Of a stretch of 7,590 nt of DNA, positions 6,148 through 7,590 are shown in pieces; within the stretch, counting starts at the first letter, position 1; each line of letters starts with the position of its first letter. This DNA comes from Candidatus Thorarchaeota archaeon (GTDB lineage Archaea; Asgardarchaeota; Thorarchaeia; Thorarchaeales; Thorarchaeaceae): assembly GCA_030642465.1 (NCBI GenBank), contig DAOWNS010000080.1, positions 1 to 7,590 of the forward strand, read 5' to 3'. The notes under the pieces were generated by a model. It searched no databases. It was not told the origin of the DNA and saw nothing but the letters and a program-made list of their open reading frames with translations. The position numbers and the translations under genes are program-made.

Positions 6148-6154
6148 AAGGAGG
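6148..6154 (+). promoter_or_regulatory. Strong Shine-Dalgarno site serving only an 11-codon ORF
   Basis: AAGGAGG lies nine bases before ATG 6164, which opens an 11-codon frame (MGSLDGHMRLS) ending at 6199, just ahead of the 6222 gene. Another ATG at 6156 is one base from the motif and gives ten codons. Either this is a leader peptide coupled to the next gene, or the start of a gene whose body has been lost. Confidence 0.4.
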
Positions 6155-6221
6155 AATGGCGATATGGGAAGCTTGGATGGGCATATGAGGCTCTCTTAGT
6201 CAAATGGGGGTGGAAATTAGA

Positions 6222-6611
6222 ATGGCAGTTGATGATTTGGCTATCTTCGTACTAACCTTGTCTTCTGCAATACCTCTACTTGTTCTCGGTATAGCAGAGC
6301 AAGCCACAGCTCGGTATAGACGGCAAATCCTGAACTCTGGGAGTGTCGCGCGTCCAGCGAAACTGCCCAGATTGGTCGCTCTCCATGTTCGAACTACTCG
6401 AACCATGGCTGCATGTGCTGCAGCTACATTCGGAACTCTGGGCATTCTCTTTGGGGTGCCCATTTTGGCGACTTGGCTACTATGGCCGGAGGACTTTCTA
6501 TCAATAGTGTATTCTGTTTCCTCTTGGGCTGCTATTGCTGTGATCTTCGGGACATTGAGAGTTGCGTGTTCAAGTCCTAGTTCGACTTCGGAATTCACTG
6601 ACCGCAAGTAG
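6222..6611 (+). CDS. Small 3-TM membrane protein, unknown function
   Basis: A 129-residue protein with membrane segments at about 6-24, 62-88 and 92-113. A basic cytoplasmic-type loop (residues 31-61, with RYRR and several further arginines and lysines) separates the first from the other two, and the tail is short and polar. An in-frame ATG exists at 6204, but GGGGGTGG at 6206-6213 sits eight bases before ATG 6222 and fits much better. The 3' end (GTAGGAG at 6608-6614) supplies a Shine-Dalgarno sequence for the damaged gene that follows. No family is recognised. Confidence 0.65.
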   Translation: MAVDDLAIFVLTLSSAIPLLVLGIAEQATARYRRQILNSGSVARPAKLPRLVALHVRTTRTMAACAAATFGTLGILFGVPILATWLLWPEDFLSIVYSVSSWAAIAVIFGTLRVACSSPSSTSEFTDRK

Positions 6612-6619
6612 GAGCTACG

Positions 6620-7143
6620 ATACAATCCGCTCAGGCCGCATCATCATCAACACTTATTTGTAGAGTGTTCATGTTCGCGTTGGCAGCTTACTACTTCGTA
6701 GTTGCAGCGGACATGCAGTCATTCCTGCCTTCATTGAGGTGACTCTGTTGGTCGATTTGCATGCCGTCATTATCTGACTTCTTGGATTCGCAGGACTATC
6801 GCCCATTCTAGCCATATGGCATCTGCCGAAAATCCTTCTGGATAAGATGAAAAGCGTCTTGACTGAGGAATCCAATAAGCGATTAGGCATTGGTCAATGG
6901 CTCTCAGATCAGTATGTTGCCGAATCATCCTTGATTAGCTCTATCTACTATCTGATTTTACTCATTGCTCCAATCTTGGTAATAGCATGGGGTGAAATTT
7001 GGCTTCAACCATTGTTCGTATCAATAGACGTGACTTATAGCATAGGAATGGTCCTTGTCGTGTCTAGCGTGATGCTATTCTTTTCACTTCTATTCATCCG
7101 CAATGAAAGAATTCTTCGTGCGATGATAGTCAATAGAGCGTAG
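6620..7143 (+). pseudogene. Damaged membrane-protein gene: ATA at start, one frameshift, one TGA
   Basis: Coding-like sequence runs through this stretch in two frames. In the first, GGAG at 6611-6614 is followed five bases later by ATA 6620 where a start would be expected, then QSAQAASSSTLICRVF and a membrane segment MFALAAYYFVVAA (6671-6709). The frame then shifts: the other frame continues HAVIPAFIEVTLLVDLHAVI (6712 on), meets TGA at 6775-6777, and resumes as LLGFAGLSPILAIWHLPKIL directly into the open frame from ATG 6847. Adding one G to the GG at 6709-6710 would repair the shift. The whole would be a protein of about 175 residues with four or five membrane segments. Three separate lesions favour real decay, although errors in the assembly cannot be excluded. 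Confidence 0.55.
6847..7143 (+). CDS. Surviving 3' open frame of the damaged membrane gene, 98 codons
   Basis: From ATG 6847 the frame is intact for 98 residues: a charged, partly amphipathic start (MKSVLTEESNKRLGIGQWL), then membrane segments at about 29-48 and 64-86, then a basic tail (RNERILRAMIVNRA). No ribosome site precedes ATG 6847, and the same frame is coding-like upstream to 6778, so this ATG is probably internal to a longer ancestral protein. It might still be expressed as a short protein. Function unknown. Confidence 0.45.
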   Translation: MKSVLTEESNKRLGIGQWLSDQYVAESSLISSIYYLILLIAPILVIAWGEIWLQPLFVSIDVTYSIGMVLVVSSVMLFFSLLFIRNERILRAMIVNRA

Positions 7144-7157
7144 GTAGCAATACATTC

Positions 7158-7374
7158 ATGGCTACTGGAATGACCAGTTCGATTGTGGCTTGGATTGCCA
7201 AGGTGTTGCCAGGAATAGAAACTCGTGAAGTGATTCGAGGGCCAACCCGAAAGGTCTGGAGTAGAACATTATTACGCAGCAAAGGAACGCTTTCTATTAC
7301 GGAATGATGCGATAGAGACTGTCTTCAAGCAGGTCTTGTCAGAATGGATTTCTGAGCATCCGGAGTTGAGATGA
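7158..7374 (+). pseudogene. Small gene with a one-base insertion in a G run
   Basis: ATG 7158 opens MATGMTSSIVAWIAKVLPGI and then ETREVIR, ending out of context at TGA 7305-7307. In the next frame, from about 7240, the sequence reads GQPERSGVEHYYAAKERF and continues as LLRNDAIETVFKQVL, SEWISEHPELR, stopping at TGA 7372-7374. Removing one G from the GGG at 7238-7240 joins the two into one soluble-looking, mainly helical protein of about 71 residues. The joined end overlaps the next start as ATGA, as expected of a real gene. Only a weak AGGT (7142-7145) precedes the start. No family is recognised. Confidence 0.5.
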
Positions 7375-7590
7375 TGCAGCTAGAGCCCAGCATATTGATT
7401 CTTCTCATACTAGCTAGCATAACCCCGCAGATAATTGCTCTCTGGCTTTCCCACCGAATCTGGGGCTGCGTAAGTGGAATCCATGAACATATCGTAAGGG
7501 GAATGTGCGAATGCAAGGGCCGTCCTCCTCAAGGGGAAGCACCTTGGGAGAAGACATACGCTTCCTATCTGGAAAGCCCACGCAAGTACA
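7371..7590 (+). CDS. Membrane-anchored protein, 5' part only (runs off the window)
   Basis: The frame from ATG 7371 is open to the end of the window, 73 codons. It starts with a single hydrophobic segment (about 6-27), followed by WLSHRIWGC and a soluble part containing CECKGRPP (46-53), whose two cysteines plus C33 could be a metal or disulfide site. The ATG overlaps the preceding stop as ATGA, and GGAG at 7362-7365 lies five bases upstream, or eight from the second ATG at 7374. This is typical of a translationally coupled gene pair. The rest of the protein is not visible, so no function is given. Confidence 0.6.
   Translation, partial: MMQLEPSILILLILASITPQIIALWLSHRIWGCVSGIHEHIVRGMCECKGRPPQGEAPWEKTYASYLESPRKY

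Noticed and set aside
1..7590. CRISPR array, transposase, integrase, tRNA or rRNA gene
   Set aside because: No regular repeats, no recombinase motifs in any frame examined, and no cloverleaf or rRNA-like sequence were noticed. The GIY-YIG protein lacks the extra DNA-binding domains of homing endonucleases, so it was not treated as a mobile element.

Overview
The window looks archaeal and chromosomal, with intermediate GC (roughly 45-50% by eye). Signs are TATA-like elements upstream of genes, ribosome-binding sites of the GGAGG/GGTG type, overlapping starts with GTG initiation, and many small multi-pass membrane proteins of no familiar family. The phylum cannot be fixed from the sequence; a mesophilic archaeon known from a metagenome is a reasonable guess, but only a guess.

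Left part (1-2151). The window opens in the 3' end of a plus-strand gene that resembles the C-terminal domain of nickel-dependent lactate racemase (LarA-like), with a disrupted reading frame near 84-90. Its stop codon overlaps the stop codon of a convergent minus-strand FGGY sugar/polyol kinase. This kinase keeps all six residues that bind glycerol in E. coli GlpK but has a xylulokinase-like C-terminal half. Upstream of it on the same strand lies a small stand-alone GIY-YIG nuclease-domain protein.

Middle part (2180-4163). A short divergent promoter region with a nearly symmetric TATA-like element separates the minus-strand pair from a plus-strand run of three membrane-protein genes: a ~10-TM protein, a 61-residue 2-TM protein, and a 207-residue protein whose motif spacing recalls the CruF/DUF422 carotenoid-hydratase family. 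The last two overlap by 11 bp, with an excellent Shine-Dalgarno sequence for the GTG start.

Right part (4164-7590). A ~320-bp non-coding stretch holds a T-run and two inverted repeats. A series of small plus-strand membrane-protein genes follows, none of which I recognise. Several are damaged: one has a one-base deletion in a G run just after its ATG (4490-4686), one has no credible start and a GC-rich N-terminal part joined to an AT-rich membrane part (5206-6138), one has an ATA in place of a start codon, a frameshift and a TGA (6620-7143), and one has an extra base in a G run (7158-7374). Intact small genes at 4737-5093 and 6222-6611 lie between them, and a last gene starts by ATGA overlap at 7371 and leaves the window. 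Either this is a decaying membrane-protein cluster or the assembly carries homopolymer indels here; both readings are given below.
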